A stretch of DNA of 64,000 nt, taken from positions 2,790,001 through 2,854,000 of the forward strand of contig NZ_JACBZH010000001.1 of NCBI RefSeq assembly GCF_013407855.1. Reading direction: 5' to 3'. This stretch comes from Actinopolymorpha rutila (GTDB lineage Bacteria > Actinomycetota > Actinomycetes > Propionibacteriales > Actinopolymorphaceae). The notes below the pieces were generated by a model. The model was not told the DNA's origin, did not search any database, and saw only the letters and a program-made list of their open reading frames with translations. Each line of letters starts with the position of its first letter. Position 1 is the first letter of the stretch. The translations under genes were made by a program, and so were the position numbers. This document shows positions 8,363 to 17,541 of this stretch, piece by piece.

Positions 8363-9004
8363 GTGAGCAACCCCACCGAGCGTGCACCGCGCCGGGTCGT
8401 CGTGGCCGAGGACGAGGCACTCATCCGGCTCGACCTCGCCGAGATGCTGGGTGAGGAGGGCTACGACGTCGTAGGGCAGGCCGCCGACGGTGAGCACGCG
8501 CTCAACCTCGTGCGGGAGCTTCGGCCCGACCTCGTGATCCTGGATGTGAAGATGCCCAGGCTGGACGGCATCAGCGTCGCCGAGGCGATCGGCAACGAGA
8601 GCATCTGCCCGGTCATCATTCTCACCGCTTTCAGCCAGCGCGAGCTGGTCACCCGCGCGAGCGAGGCCGGCGCCATGGCGTACCTCGTGAAGCCGTTCAC
8701 GAAGGCCGACCTGGTGCCGGCGATCGAGATCGCGGTGTCGCGGTTCACCGAGCGCGCCCAGCTCGAACGCGAGGTGTCCGGCCTCACCGACCGGCTGGAG
8801 ACCCGCAAGCTCGTCGAGCGGGCGAAGTCGATCCTGCAGCAGAAGTTCGGGCTGTCCGAGCCGGACGCGTTCCGCTGGATCCAGAAGACCGCCATGGACA
8901 AGCGGGTCGCGATGCGCCGGGTCGCCCAGCTCGTCGTGGACGAAGGTGACGGGACGGCGACGGAAAGTGCCGAAACCGGGCCTTCGGACCCCTCTGATCA
9001 GTAA
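8363..9004 (+). CDS. pdtaR: ANTAR-domain response regulator (PdtaR-like)
   Basis: 213 aa cytoplasmic two-component regulator. The N-terminal receiver domain has the acidic pair in VAEDEA (15-18), the phospho-acceptor Asp61 in LVILDVKMPRLDG, LTAF, and Lys110 in YLVKPF. The C-terminal ANTAR domain (about 142-195) is an RNA-binding helical bundle that acts by antitermination. Architecture, length and position after pyk match mycobacterial PdtaR (Rv1626). The GTG start has AGGAGG about eight bases upstream. No histidine kinase is adjacent; the partner PdtaS is usually unlinked. A branched-chain amino acid transporter operon with a hairpin leader follows directly. Confidence 0.93.
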   Translation: MSNPTERAPRRVVVAEDEALIRLDLAEMLGEEGYDVVGQAADGEHALNLVRELRPDLVILDVKMPRLDGISVAEAIGNESICPVIILTAFSQRELVTRASEAGAMAYLVKPFTKADLVPAIEIAVSRFTERAQLEREVSGLTDRLETRKLVERAKSILQQKFGLSEPDAFRWIQKTAMDKRVAMRRVAQLVVDEGDGTATESAETGPSDPSDQ

Positions 9005-9062
9005 TTTCGTCCATTTCGCTCTCGTCTTGGGTTACGAAGCGATAAGAGGCTCGCGAGGTTCG

Positions 9063-9091
9063 TTCACCGACCGTGCCCGACCGGCTAGTCT
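9063..9091 (+). promoter_or_regulatory. Predicted promoter of the liv operon
   Basis: TTCACC (9063-9068) and TAGTCT (9086-9091) are separated by 17 bases, a good match to an actinobacterial housekeeping promoter. Transcription would start near 9098, giving a leader of about 63 bases before the GTG at 9161. Confidence 0.6.
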
Positions 9092-9100
9092 CTCTCCACT

Positions 9101-9120
9101 GCGGGCCAGGCCTGGCCTGC
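9101..9120 (+). promoter_or_regulatory. GC-rich palindrome/hairpin in the liv leader
   Basis: GGCCAGGCCTGGCC (9104-9117) is a perfect palindrome inside a slightly longer imperfect one, right at the predicted transcript start. It could be a repressor operator or a 5' stem-loop. A second tiny hairpin, TTGC-TTT-GCAA, lies just before the ribosome site. Confidence 0.4.
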
Positions 9121-9160
9121 CGCAAGCATGACCTGACGTTGCTTTGCAATGGAGGATTTC

Positions 9161-10405
9161 GTGTACAGAACACGACTCGTTCGTGTGCTGGCGTTGACCG
9201 CGGCCCTGTCGCTCGGGGTCGCCGGATGCGCGCAGAACACCGACAAGACCGGTGAGAAACAACAGAGTGGGGGCGGCCAGGCCAACGCACCGGCGATCAA
9301 GGCCGACCCGGCACCGCCGCTGCCCGACAACGCCGCCCTGCCGGCCGGCGACGGGAAGGGCAAGTGCGGCAAGGTCTCCATCGCCTACATCGGGACCATC
9401 GCCGGGGCCAGCGCCGCGCTCGGCCTGAACATCCTCAACGGCGTGAAGCTCGCGGTGAAGGAGCACAACGACGCCAACCCCGGCTGCCAGGTGACCCTGA
9501 AGCAGTTCGACTCCGAGGGCAGCCCCGACAAGGCGCCGGGTGTGGTGACGCAGGCGATCAACGACAAGTCGATACTCGGCGTCGTCGGCCTGGCGTTCTC
9601 CGGTGAGTCCAAGGCGGTCGGCAAGGCGTTCAACGACGCCGGTCTGGTGACCATCACGCCCTCGGCGACCAACCCCAACCTCGCCAAGAACGGCTGGAAG
9701 ACCTTCTTCCGCGCTCTGGGCAACGACGCCGTGCAGGCACCGGCGGTGGCCGCCTTCATCGGCGACCAGCTCAAGGCCAAGAAGGTCTGTGTCGTCCGCG
9801 ACGACTCCGAGTACGGCATCGGACTCGCCGACCTGGTGACCCAGTCGCTGGGCTCCAAGGCCACCTGCCAGCAGAAGGTCAAGACCGGCCAGAAGGAGTT
9901 CTCCGCCGTGGTCGGCGCGATCGACTCCCAGAAGCCGGACGCGGTGTTCTACTCCGGCTACTACCCCGAGGCCGCGCCGTTCGTGCAGCAGCTGCGCGAC
10001 GACGGCTTCGAGGGCTCCGTGGTCGCACCCGACGGCGTGCGCGACGACGAGTTCGTCAAGAACGCCGGTGGTTCGGCGGAGGGTGTCTACCTCAGCTGCC
10101 CGTGCCTGCCCTCGGCCGGTTTCACGAAGTTCAGCAAGGACTTCCAGGCGCTGGCCAAGCGTGCGCCGTCGACGTACTCCCCGGAGGGTTACGACGCCAC
10201 CACCATCCTGCTCAAGGGGCTGGACAAGGGGCTGAAGACCCGGCCGGCGATGCTCGACTACGTCAAGAGCTACCAGGGCCAGGGCCTCACCAAGCAGTTC
10301 AAGTGGAACGGCGACGGTGAGCTCACCCAGACCCCGGTCTGGATGTACGAGGTCAAGGACGGCAAGATCGTCCAGCTGAAGGACATGAGCAAGGCCACCT
10401 CCTGA
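9161..10405 (+). CDS. livK: Branched-chain amino acid ABC transporter, substrate-binding lipoprotein
   Basis: 414 aa type I periplasmic-binding-protein fold, membrane-anchored outside the cell. The GTG at 9161 is preferred over the in-frame ATG at 9149 because GGAGGA sits ahead of it at normal spacing. The signal peptide ends in a lipobox VAGC (Cys23), followed by a short Gln/Gly-rich linker. The mature part starts CGKVSIAYIGTIAGASAALG and contains VVGLAFSGESKAVG and VTITPSATNPNLA, typical of LivJ/LivK ligand-binding loops. It heads the operon livK-livH-livM-livG-livF. Leucine/isoleucine/valine is the family's usual ligand, but some members bind amides or urea, so specificity is not certain. 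Confidence 0.92.
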   Translation: MYRTRLVRVLALTAALSLGVAGCAQNTDKTGEKQQSGGGQANAPAIKADPAPPLPDNAALPAGDGKGKCGKVSIAYIGTIAGASAALGLNILNGVKLAVKEHNDANPGCQVTLKQFDSEGSPDKAPGVVTQAINDKSILGVVGLAFSGESKAVGKAFNDAGLVTITPSATNPNLAKNGWKTFFRALGNDAVQAPAVAAFIGDQLKAKKVCVVRDDSEYGIGLADLVTQSLGSKATCQQKVKTGQKEFSAVVGAIDSQKPDAVFYSGYYPEAAPFVQQLRDDGFEGSVVAPDGVRDDEFVKNAGGSAEGVYLSCPCLPSAGFTKFSKDFQALAKRAPSTYSPEGYDATTILLKGLDKGLKTRPAMLDYVKSYQGQGLTKQFKWNGDGELTQTPVWMYEVKDGKIVQLKDMSKATS

Positions 10406-10569
10406 TCGTTCGGCCCTGATCGTCTGACGCAGGCGGGCTCCGGGTACGTCGCCTCCTCCGGGGGCAACCAAGGCGACGTACCCGGAGCACTCGCGGGAAC
10501 GGCCCCGCGCTCACGTCACCAGGGAACGCGCCTCCGCCGGACGCGCCCAAGGAAGACAGGTCGCCCCTT

Positions 10570-11580
10570 TTGACGTATCACCTAGCGCTCACCCTCGCCC
10601 AGACCGAGAGCCACTGGATCGACTTCAACGTCGGGCTCCTTCGGGACGAGTTCTGGTCCAACACCATCGACGGCCTGGCGTACGGCAGCATCTACGCGCT
10701 GGTGGCGATCGGCTACACCCTCGTCTACGGCGTACTCCGCCTCATCAACTTCGCACACTCCGAAGTGTTCGTGGTGGGCGCGTTCGGCGCCTACTTCACC
10801 TTCGTCGGACTCGGCTACGAACCCGGGCCCACCCTCGAGTCCGGGCTCGTCCCGCTCATCGTCAACCTGCTGTTGGCAGGGATCGTGGCGATGATCGCCT
10901 CGGGCGTCATCGCCCTGGTCCTCGAACGCGTCGCCTACCGCCCGCTTCGCAAACGCAACGCGCCACGGCTGGTCTTCCTGATCACCGCGATCGGCGCGTC
11001 GTTCGCCATCCAGCAGGCGCTGCTGATCTGGCGGGGCGGCAACCCCGAGCCAGCGATCCGGCTGCTGAGCCCGGAGGCGGTGTTCGAGTTCGGCACCACC
11101 CGGATCACCAACATCCAGATCATCGTGTTCGTCGCCTCGCTGCTGCTGCTGGTCGTGGCGGACGTCTTCGTCGGGCGCACCCGCCTCGGCCGCGGCATCC
11201 GCGCCGTAGCCCAGGACCCCGACACCGCGGCGCTGATGGGCGTCAACAAGGAACGCGTCATCATGTTGACGTTCGTCCTCGGTGGCGTCCTGGCGGGCGC
11301 GGCGTCGTTGTTCTACGTCATGCAGATCCCGCAGGGCGTGCTGTACAACGGCGGATTCCTGCTCGGCATCAAGGCGTTCACCGCCGCGGTGCTCGGTGGC
11401 ATCGGCAACCTGCGCGGCGCGCTGCTCGGCGGGCTGCTGCTCGGCGTGGTGGAAAACTACGGTCAGTCGCTGTTCGGCGGGGAGTGGCGCGACGTCGTGG
11501 CGTTCGTTCTCCTCATCGCCATCCTGATGGTGCGGCCCACCGGAATTCTCGGTGAGTCCCTCGGGAAGGCCCGCGTATGA
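10570..11580 (+). CDS. livH: Branched-chain amino acid ABC transporter permease LivH
   Basis: 336 aa inner-membrane permease. The core begins FWSNTIDGLAYGSIYALVAIGYTLVYGVLRLINFAHSE, the LivH signature. The cytoplasmic coupling region RTRLGRGIRAVAQDPDTAALMGVN follows the middle helices. The start is a TTG at 10570 with AAGGAAG about 14 bases upstream; no better ATG or GTG exists before the first helix, so the exact N-terminus is tentative. It overlaps livM by four bases (ATGA). Confidence 0.93.
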   Translation: MTYHLALTLAQTESHWIDFNVGLLRDEFWSNTIDGLAYGSIYALVAIGYTLVYGVLRLINFAHSEVFVVGAFGAYFTFVGLGYEPGPTLESGLVPLIVNLLLAGIVAMIASGVIALVLERVAYRPLRKRNAPRLVFLITAIGASFAIQQALLIWRGGNPEPAIRLLSPEAVFEFGTTRITNIQIIVFVASLLLLVVADVFVGRTRLGRGIRAVAQDPDTAALMGVNKERVIMLTFVLGGVLAGAASLFYVMQIPQGVLYNGGFLLGIKAFTAAVLGGIGNLRGALLGGLLLGVVENYGQSLFGGEWRDVVAFVLLIAILMVRPTGILGESLGKARV

Positions 11581-12737
11581 GCGCCGGCGTCGGTACGCAA
11601 CGAGACCCGGGCACAGCCAGGGCGCCGTTCGGTCAGCGGGTGCGCGACTGGTGGAACTCCCGCAGCCGAGCCGAACAGTGGATGATCACCATCCCCGTGG
11701 TGGTGCTGGTCTACCTCCTCCCGATGCTGAACGTCTTCCCGCTCACCACCGAGCCGTGGACCGACTACGAGCTCGCGCTGTTCAACGCCGCCCGGCTCGG
11801 CCTGATCGCTCTCGGCCTCAACGTCGTGCTGGGCCAGGCGGGACTGCTCGACCTCGGCTACGTCGGCTTCTTCGCCATCGGCGCGTACGTCGCAGCCATC
11901 ATGACCAGCCGGGACTCCTTCCTGCACAACCCGCACTACTCGTGGCTGGTGGTCGTCCCGGTGGCGATGGCCGTCACGATGATCTCGGGTGTGCTGATCG
12001 GCACGCCGACCCTGCGGTTACGCGGCGACTATCTGGCGATCGTCACGCTCGGGTTCGGTGAGATGGTGCGGCTGCTCGCGGACAACCTCGACCCACTGCG
12101 GGGCAACCGGGGCTTCCAGGACGTCGGCCGCCCGCCGGGCACGCACGCCGACGGGTCGCCGTTGTTCACCCAGACCGACGGCAAACCGTGGTACTGGCTC
12201 ACCGTCACGTTCATCATCGTGATCCTGCTGCTGATCGGAAACCTCGAACGCAGCCGGGTGGGCCGGGCCTGGGTGGCGATCCGAGAGGACGAGGACGTCG
12301 CGGAGCTGATGGGCATACCGACGTTCCGGTTCAAGGTGTGGGCGTTCGTGATGGGCGCCGCGATCGGCGGGCTGTCCGGTGTGCTGTACGCCGGCCAGGT
12401 CGGCTTCGTCAACAACCAGCGCTTCGACGTGGTGACGTCCATCCTGTTCGTCGCCGCGGTGGTGCTCGGCGGTTCCGGCAACAAGGTGGGCGTACTCCTT
12501 GGTGCGCTGGTGATCTCCTACCTGCCCGACCGGTTCCAGCTCGCGCCGCAGTACCGCTTCCTGGCGTTCGGCATCGCCCTGATCGTGTTGATGATCTTCC
12601 GTCCGCAGGGCCTGCTCGGCGCCCGTCAACGGCTCCTTGCGCGCGGGCGGCAGGCCTACCAGCGGCTGGTGGGAACTCCGGAGCCGGTGTCGGCCGACAG
12701 CGCCCTCACCGAACAGGGCAAGGGAGGCGACCTGTGA
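11577..12737 (+). CDS. livM: Branched-chain amino acid ABC transporter permease LivM
   Basis: 386 aa permease partner of LivH. The hallmark segment is LGLIALGLNVVLGQAGLLDLGYVGFFAIGAY (residues about 75-105). Further helices follow, and the coupling region RSRVGRAWVAIREDEDVAELMGI is near 225-245. A hydrophilic insert of about 40 residues (DNLDPLRGNRGFQDVG onward) lies between helices. The start ATG overlaps the livH stop, and the stop TGA overlaps the GTG of livG, showing tight coupling of the membrane and ATPase subunits. Confidence 0.94.
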   Translation: MSAGVGTQRDPGTARAPFGQRVRDWWNSRSRAEQWMITIPVVVLVYLLPMLNVFPLTTEPWTDYELALFNAARLGLIALGLNVVLGQAGLLDLGYVGFFAIGAYVAAIMTSRDSFLHNPHYSWLVVVPVAMAVTMISGVLIGTPTLRLRGDYLAIVTLGFGEMVRLLADNLDPLRGNRGFQDVGRPPGTHADGSPLFTQTDGKPWYWLTVTFIIVILLLIGNLERSRVGRAWVAIREDEDVAELMGIPTFRFKVWAFVMGAAIGGLSGVLYAGQVGFVNNQRFDVVTSILFVAAVVLGGSGNKVGVLLGALVISYLPDRFQLAPQYRFLAFGIALIVLMIFRPQGLLGARQRLLARGRQAYQRLVGTPEPVSADSALTEQGKGGDL

Positions 12738-13702
12738 GCGACACCCAGCCCGGCACCGAGCCCGAGACCCAGCCCGAGAGTCAGGCCGGCGCTCAGGCCG
12801 GCGCCCCGCCCGACGCGGAAGGCCTGTCCGCCGAGGTCCGCGAGATGACCGAGGAGGAACGCGCGGCCCACTTCGCCCAGGTCGCGGACGCGGTCGCACC
12901 CGACCGGGAGATCGCGGTCGGAGTCGGTGACACCCTGCTCGAACTCCGTGACGTCACCCTGCGGTTCGGTGGCCTCACGGCGCTGGACTCGGTGTCGTTC
13001 GAGCTGCGGCGTGGCGAGATCCTCGGCCTGATCGGCCCGAACGGCGCCGGCAAGACGACCTGCTTCAACGTGATGACAGGCGTCTACCGCCCGACCTCGG
13101 GCCAGGTACGGCTGGAGGACCGGCCGCTGGGCCGGCTCAAGCGGCACCGGATCACGAGGCACGGCATCGCCCGGACGTTCCAGAACATCCGGTTGTTCGA
13201 CGAGATGACGGCGCTGGAGAACGTCGTGGTCGGCGCCGATGCCCGGCACCGCACGAGCGTGGTCGGCGCGCTGTGCCGGCTGCCGCGGCACTGGCGGGAG
13301 GAACGCGAGGGCGTCGAGCGGGCGATGGCGCTGCTGGAGTTCGTCGGCATCGCCGACCGCGCGGCCGACCGGGCCAAGAACCTCCCCTACGGCTACCAAC
13401 GCCGGCTGGAGATCGCCCGCGCGCTCGCGACCGAGCCGAAGATCCTCTGCCTGGACGAGCCAGCCGCCGGCTTCAACCCGGCCGAGAAGGACGACCTGAT
13501 GTCGTTGATCCGCCGGATCCGCGACGACGGCTACACCGTCCTGCTCATCGAGCACGACATGCGGGTGGTGATGGGGGTGACCGACCGGATCGTCGTACTC
13601 GAGTTCGGCAAGAAGATCGCCGACGGCACACCGGCGGAAGTTCGCGACGACCCGGCCGTGGTGGCCGCCTACCTGGGGGTGCCCGACGATGGCGCTGCTT
13701 GA
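12734..13702 (+). CDS. livG: Branched-chain amino acid ABC transporter ATP-binding protein LivG
   Basis: 322 aa ATPase. The GTG start at 12734 overlaps the livM stop and follows GGGAGG. Residues 1-65 are an unusual Gln/Glu/Ala-rich extension ([19 protein letters not shown]) that ordinary LivG proteins of about 255 aa lack. The ATPase domain begins at [13 protein letters not shown]. Walker A is GPNGAGKTT, the Q-loop region is [10 protein letters not shown], the signature is the variant [13 protein letters not shown], and Walker B is ILCLDEP. It overlaps livF by 14 bases. The extension is probably disordered; its role is unknown. Confidence 0.93.
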   Translation: MSDTQPGTEPETQPESQAGAQAGAPPDAEGLSAEVREMTEEERAAHFAQVADAVAPDREIAVGVGDTLLELRDVTLRFGGLTALDSVSFELRRGEILGLIGPNGAGKTTCFNVMTGVYRPTSGQVRLEDRPLGRLKRHRITRHGIARTFQNIRLFDEMTALENVVVGADARHRTSVVGALCRLPRHWREEREGVERAMALLEFVGIADRAADRAKNLPYGYQRRLEIARALATEPKILCLDEPAAGFNPAEKDDLMSLIRRIRDDGYTVLLIEHDMRVVMGVTDRIVVLEFGKKIADGTPAEVRDDPAVVAAYLGVPDDGAA

Positions 13703-14402
13703 GATCGCCGGCATGTCCGTCCACTACGGCCGGATCGAGGCGCTGCGCGACGTCTCCCTCACCGTGGACGAGGGCGAGATCGTCACCCTGATCGGGGCCA
13801 ACGGCGCCGGCAAGACGACCACGATGCGCGCGGTCTCCGGGCTGATCCCGTTGTCCCGGGGCAGCATCAGGTTCAACGGCGAGGACATCACCCGGCTGCG
13901 GGCCGACCTGCGGGTCCGGCGCGGGATCTGCCAGTCGCCGGAGGGACGCGGAGTCTTCCCCGGCATGACAGTGCGGGAGAACCTCGACATGGGGTGCTAC
14001 GCCCGCAAGGACCGCAAGGGGATCGACGCCGACTTCGAGCGCGTGTTCGAGTTGTTCCCGCGGCTGAAGGAGCGTATCTCCCAGCAGGGCGGCACCTTGT
14101 CCGGTGGCGAACAGCAGATGGTGGCGATCGGCCGGGCGCTGATGGCGCGGCCGCGGCTGCTGCTGCTGGACGAGCCCTCGATGGGGCTGGCTCCGCAGTT
14201 CATCCAGCAGATCTTCGCCATCATCACCGAGATCAACCAGCAGGGCACCACGGTGCTCCTGGTCGAACAGAACGCCCAGCAGGCGCTCAGCCGGGCACAC
14301 CGGGGCTACGTGCTGGAGACCGGTTCGGTCACCCGTTCCAGCGCCGCCAACGAGCTGCTCGCCGACCCGGCGGTGAAGGAGGCCTACCTCGGCATCGCCT
14401 GA
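13689..14402 (+). CDS. livF: Branched-chain amino acid ABC transporter ATP-binding protein LivF
   Basis: 237 aa, the second ATPase of the transporter, pairing with LivG under LivHM. Walker A is GANGAGKTT near residue 38. ICQSPEGRGVFPGMTVRENLDMG is the characteristic LivF block (usually VPEGRRIF; here SPEGRG). The signature is LSGGEQQMVAIGRALM and Walker B is LLLLDEPSMGLAP. It closes the five-gene liv operon; a gap of 135 bases with no clear terminator follows. Confidence 0.95.
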   Translation: MALLEIAGMSVHYGRIEALRDVSLTVDEGEIVTLIGANGAGKTTTMRAVSGLIPLSRGSIRFNGEDITRLRADLRVRRGICQSPEGRGVFPGMTVRENLDMGCYARKDRKGIDADFERVFELFPRLKERISQQGGTLSGGEQQMVAIGRALMARPRLLLLDEPSMGLAPQFIQQIFAIITEINQQGTTVLLVEQNAQQALSRAHRGYVLETGSVTRSSAANELLADPAVKEAYLGIA

Positions 14403-14537
14403 GGACGTGTCCTGAGGGCGCGTTCCGAGGTACGTCCGAGCGGCGGGCGGATCGGTCGTAGGGCCACGAACCGGCCCGAAAGCGATGGCGCGTACTTCGC
14501 GATCGGTGCATGCGCGTTCCCCCGAACCGGAACACTG

Positions 14538-16406
14538 GTGGCCATGGAGTGTCGGAGCAGGCGGCTGCTCATCCGGGACTTCGTCGAGACCGACCGGGGT
14601 GCTGTCCGGCTGTGGCGAAAGGACCCCGAGGTCACGCGGTACCTCGACAAGCAGGCCGGTACCAGCCCGGACGCGTGGTTCGACGCGGTGCTGCGGTACA
14701 ACGCGCAGGCGCCGCGTACGTCCCACGACGCGGCGATCGTGCTGCGGTCGACCGGCGTGGTGATCGGCTGGATCGGAGTCGCCCGGTCGTTCGACCCGAG
14801 CACCGGTGAGCTGACCGTCGGGTACGCGCTGGACCGGTCGGCGTGGGGCCACGACTACATGACCGAGGCCCTCGTCGCCGTGCTCTCCTACGGCTTCGGC
14901 AAGTTGGGCGTCCGCAGCATCTCGGCCCAGTGCTACACCGCCAACGGGGCGTCCGCGCGGGTGATGGAGAAGGCGGGGATGCAGCTCGCCGGTCCGGCGC
15001 TGTCGGCCGACCCGGGCCTTGGCCACAGCGTGCGTTACGTCGCCGAACGCGACACCTGGCGGCGGCCCGGCCGGCGCCGGTTCGGCCTGGCGGTCGCCAT
15101 CGCGCTGGTCGCCCTCGTCGGTTTCCCGCTCGGAGCGGATCCGGTGCTGCGTGCCCTCAACCCGCCGGAGCCGCCCACCGACGCCCGGTTGGTGCGGTGG
15201 GTCCCACGCGGAGACCTGGCCGACAACCGGGACTTCATCGCCGAGGCCACCCGGGTGTGGCGGGATTCGACGGGGCAGACGATGCCGGGCGCCCTGAGCA
15301 AGGTCTACGCCGTGTGGGCCGGCCGGATCGGCGCGGGCCGGGTGGCGCTGCTGCAGGGAGTCGGTCAGGACGGTCACGCGTACGTCGCCCAGATCGCCGA
15401 CCGCGGCCGGCCGCCGGCGCTGCGCCTCGACCGTCAGGAACAGCTGGGCGTCCCACCACCGAAGGCGCTGGTGATCAACTATTCCGGCGACCTCACCGGG
15501 TCCAACGGCTCCGGCCGTTCAGGCCGTTCAGGCGGTTCCGGCGGTGAAGCGGCGGTCCTGCGGCTGGTCCTGGCACCGGCCGACTTCACCTCGGGCGCCC
15601 CGGCCAGCGACGCCGGGACCGCGGGGGCCGCCGGAGCCGTGCCGACCTCCCGGCTGCAGATGTGGCGCCGGGTGGGGGACAAGCCGCTCGGCCGGGACTC
15701 GGAGTGGGCCGAGCTCCCACCGGCCGGAGACGGCCTGAGTGCCTCCTGGCGCCACGACGACCGCCGCTCGCCATACGGCAGCGTCGTGGTCTTCGCCCGT
15801 CCGCTGACCGACGGCACGCACTCGGTGGACACCATCGCGGCCTCGCCCGAACACCTCGCGGTCCGGCAGCCCCCGGTGCAGTTGGAGAACCCCACCTGGG
15901 GAGGCACCCGGCGGCTGGACCTCGCGGCCTACGACGACGGCCGGGCCGTGCTGGCGGAGTCGGCCGCGATGACCGTGGCCCGCGGCCTGGACATCTCGCT
16001 GCTGGCCGAGGTGCACGACCAGGCCGGCCGGATGGCGGTGGTCGAACTACGCGGCCGGCAGGGCCACAAGGTTGCCGTGGTCGCCTGGCGGGGGCGTCGC
16101 CTGGACTGCGTGGCCACCATGGACGTGCCGCGGCTGTTCCGCCGGCGGGCGGTCGCGCTGGGATGTCTCAACCCGCGCACCGGGCTGCTCGTGGTGGCCG
16201 CCGTCCCCGGCCCGGGTGCCAGTCAGGTGGTGCTGCGGGACGCCCGCCGGCGCCTGGTGCTGCCCGTCGAGGGCGAAGCCGGCCGGTTGGTACGCCTGGC
16301 TGTCGGAGCCGAACCGCTCCCGCTGTCGTGCACCGTCGTCAGCCCCAGCGGCGGACGCGAACGCGAGCCGGTGGACGTCATCCCCACGCTGACACCAAGG
16401 CGGTGA
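14538..16406 (+). CDS. GNAT acetyltransferase fused to a membrane anchor and outer domain
   Basis: 622 aa. Residues about 8-172 are a complete GNAT domain of the RimJ/RimL type (RRLLIRDFVETD; the acetyl-CoA region ELTVGYALDRSAWGHDYMTEAL; SARVMEKAGM). A basic patch (RRPGRRR, 175-181) and one strongly hydrophobic helix (182-200) follow. About 420 residues of a probably extracytoplasmic, beta-rich region contain a Gly/Ser-rich linker (GSGRSGRSGGSGG near 320) and no recognisable catalytic motif. The start is GTG 14538 or ATG 14544; neither has a clear ribosome site. The last 29 bases overlap the convergent DUF554 gene. The fusion may link acetylation inside the cell to something sensed outside; function is unknown. 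Confidence 0.8.
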   Translation: MAMECRSRRLLIRDFVETDRGAVRLWRKDPEVTRYLDKQAGTSPDAWFDAVLRYNAQAPRTSHDAAIVLRSTGVVIGWIGVARSFDPSTGELTVGYALDRSAWGHDYMTEALVAVLSYGFGKLGVRSISAQCYTANGASARVMEKAGMQLAGPALSADPGLGHSVRYVAERDTWRRPGRRRFGLAVAIALVALVGFPLGADPVLRALNPPEPPTDARLVRWVPRGDLADNRDFIAEATRVWRDSTGQTMPGALSKVYAVWAGRIGAGRVALLQGVGQDGHAYVAQIADRGRPPALRLDRQEQLGVPPPKALVINYSGDLTGSNGSGRSGRSGGSGGEAAVLRLVLAPADFTSGAPASDAGTAGAAGAVPTSRLQMWRRVGDKPLGRDSEWAELPPAGDGLSASWRHDDRRSPYGSVVVFARPLTDGTHSVDTIAASPEHLAVRQPPVQLENPTWGGTRRLDLAAYDDGRAVLAESAAMTVARGLDISLLAEVHDQAGRMAVVELRGRQGHKVAVVAWRGRRLDCVATMDVPRLFRRRAVALGCLNPRTGLLVVAAVPGPGASQVVLRDARRRLVLPVEGEAGRLVRLAVGAEPLPLSCTVVSPSGGREREPVDVIPTLTPRR

Positions 16407-17127
16407 ACAGCGGCGCCAGCACCAGGGCGGGAAGCAGGTCACCCACCGGCAACTGCTTGATCCGCAGCAGCCGCAGCGCGACCCCGACCAGCAACAGCCC
16501 GCCGGTGGCGGTGAGCGCCGAGACCTGCCCGGCGGAAAGGAACGTCCCGGCCAGTGCGCCGACGACCGTGAGCCCACCCTGGACCACCAGGACGGTGAGA
16601 GCTGCCGCCGCCACGCCCCAGCCGAAGGACGCCGCGAACGCCACCGAGGTGATCCCGTCCAGCGTCGCCTTGAGCGCCAACTGCTCCGAGCCGCGCCCGA
16701 GACCGTCGGAGATCGAGCCGAGGACGGTGAGCGGGCCCACGCAGAACAGCAACGACGCGGCCACGAACCCCTCGACGAACCGGCGGCGCTCGGGCGAGGC
16801 CGCCCGCCCGGCCAGCCGGGACTGCAACCGGTGACCCAGGCCCTCCAGCCGGAGTTCGAGCCGCAGCAACGACCCGATCACCCCGCCGGCGACGAGCGAG
16901 GCCAGGACGATCAGCATCGGTGCGTTCGGGCCGACCAGGCCGACCAGGGCCGGGTCGCGGACGGCGTAGGCGGCGAACGCGGCGATCAGCAGGGTGACCA
17001 GCCCGATCGCGTCGGTCACCACGTCTCGGGTGCGGCCGGGGAGGCGGTGGCCGAGCAGGACGCCCAGACCGGTGCCGACCAGGATCGTGGCCACGTTGAG
17101 CAGGGTGCCGAAGCCGCGGAACACCAC
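16378..17127 (-). CDS. DUF554 family membrane protein
   Basis: About 249 aa, six to seven transmembrane helices. It begins VVFRGFGTLLNVATILVGTGLGVLLGHRLP, the conserved start of DUF554 (YdfK-like) proteins, and continues with GLGRGSEQLALKATLDGITSVAFAASFGWGV, also typical. The start is taken as one of two adjacent GTG codons (17127 or 17124); a longer Arg/Ser-rich open stretch upstream is out of character and overlaps the ileS leader. The tail overlaps the convergent GNAT fusion gene by 29 bases. The family's function is unproven; transport is suspected. Confidence 0.85.
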   Translation of the reverse strand: MVFRGFGTLLNVATILVGTGLGVLLGHRLPGRTRDVVTDAIGLVTLLIAAFAAYAVRDPALVGLVGPNAPMLIVLASLVAGGVIGSLLRLELRLEGLGHRLQSRLAGRAASPERRRFVEGFVAASLLFCVGPLTVLGSISDGLGRGSEQLALKATLDGITSVAFAASFGWGVAAAALTVLVVQGGLTVVGALAGTFLSAGQVSALTATGGLLLVGVALRLLRIKQLPVGDLLPALVLAPLFTALVSAWG

Positions 17128-17289
17128 CCGGACACTACCGAGCCCACCGGCCCGCCTCCCGCGGCGGCTTCCTGCCCGCTCCGCCCGCTCCGTCCGTTTC
17201 GCCCGGCCCGTCGACTTCGCCCGGTCCGGACGGAGCGGAAGGATCTGAGGGATAGCGAGGGATACGGGAAACACACTGGCGCGTCTCGG

Positions 17290-17541
17290 TACTCTTGGCG
17301 TACAGGCGTCGACCCGGCCATCACCGGCGAGCCTCCGGAAGAACGGAGCCACCCGGCTCCTACTAGACCCGGACGGGTCCGGCCCGTGACAGCCGGCCAA
17401 CGAGCGGGCTCGACCGCGACTCCCCGTCGCGACCGGGCCAAGCGAGGTGGTACCGCGGGCACGCGCCGACCGGTGGCGCGGGTTCGTCCTCGCACGACCC
17501 GCACGGCACGAGCGCACAGCTCGAGCTGCGACCCGAGGACG
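17290..17541 (+). promoter_or_regulatory. T-box riboswitch of ileS (translational type)
   Basis: The conserved T-box core GAGGTGGTACCGCGGG lies at about 17444-17459. A likely -10, TACTCT (17290-17295), puts the transcript start near 17302, and an ultrashort Stem I follows with ATC (17330-17332) as the probable isoleucine specifier in CGGCCATCACCGGCGAG. The motif CTCCGGAAGAACGG after it matches other actinobacterial ileS leaders. Instead of a terminator there is GTCCTCG (17486-17492) complementary to CGAGGAC (17534-17540). The latter holds the GAGG ribosome site of ileS, so uncharged tRNA-Ile would free translation. Exact ends are approximate. Confidence 0.9.
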
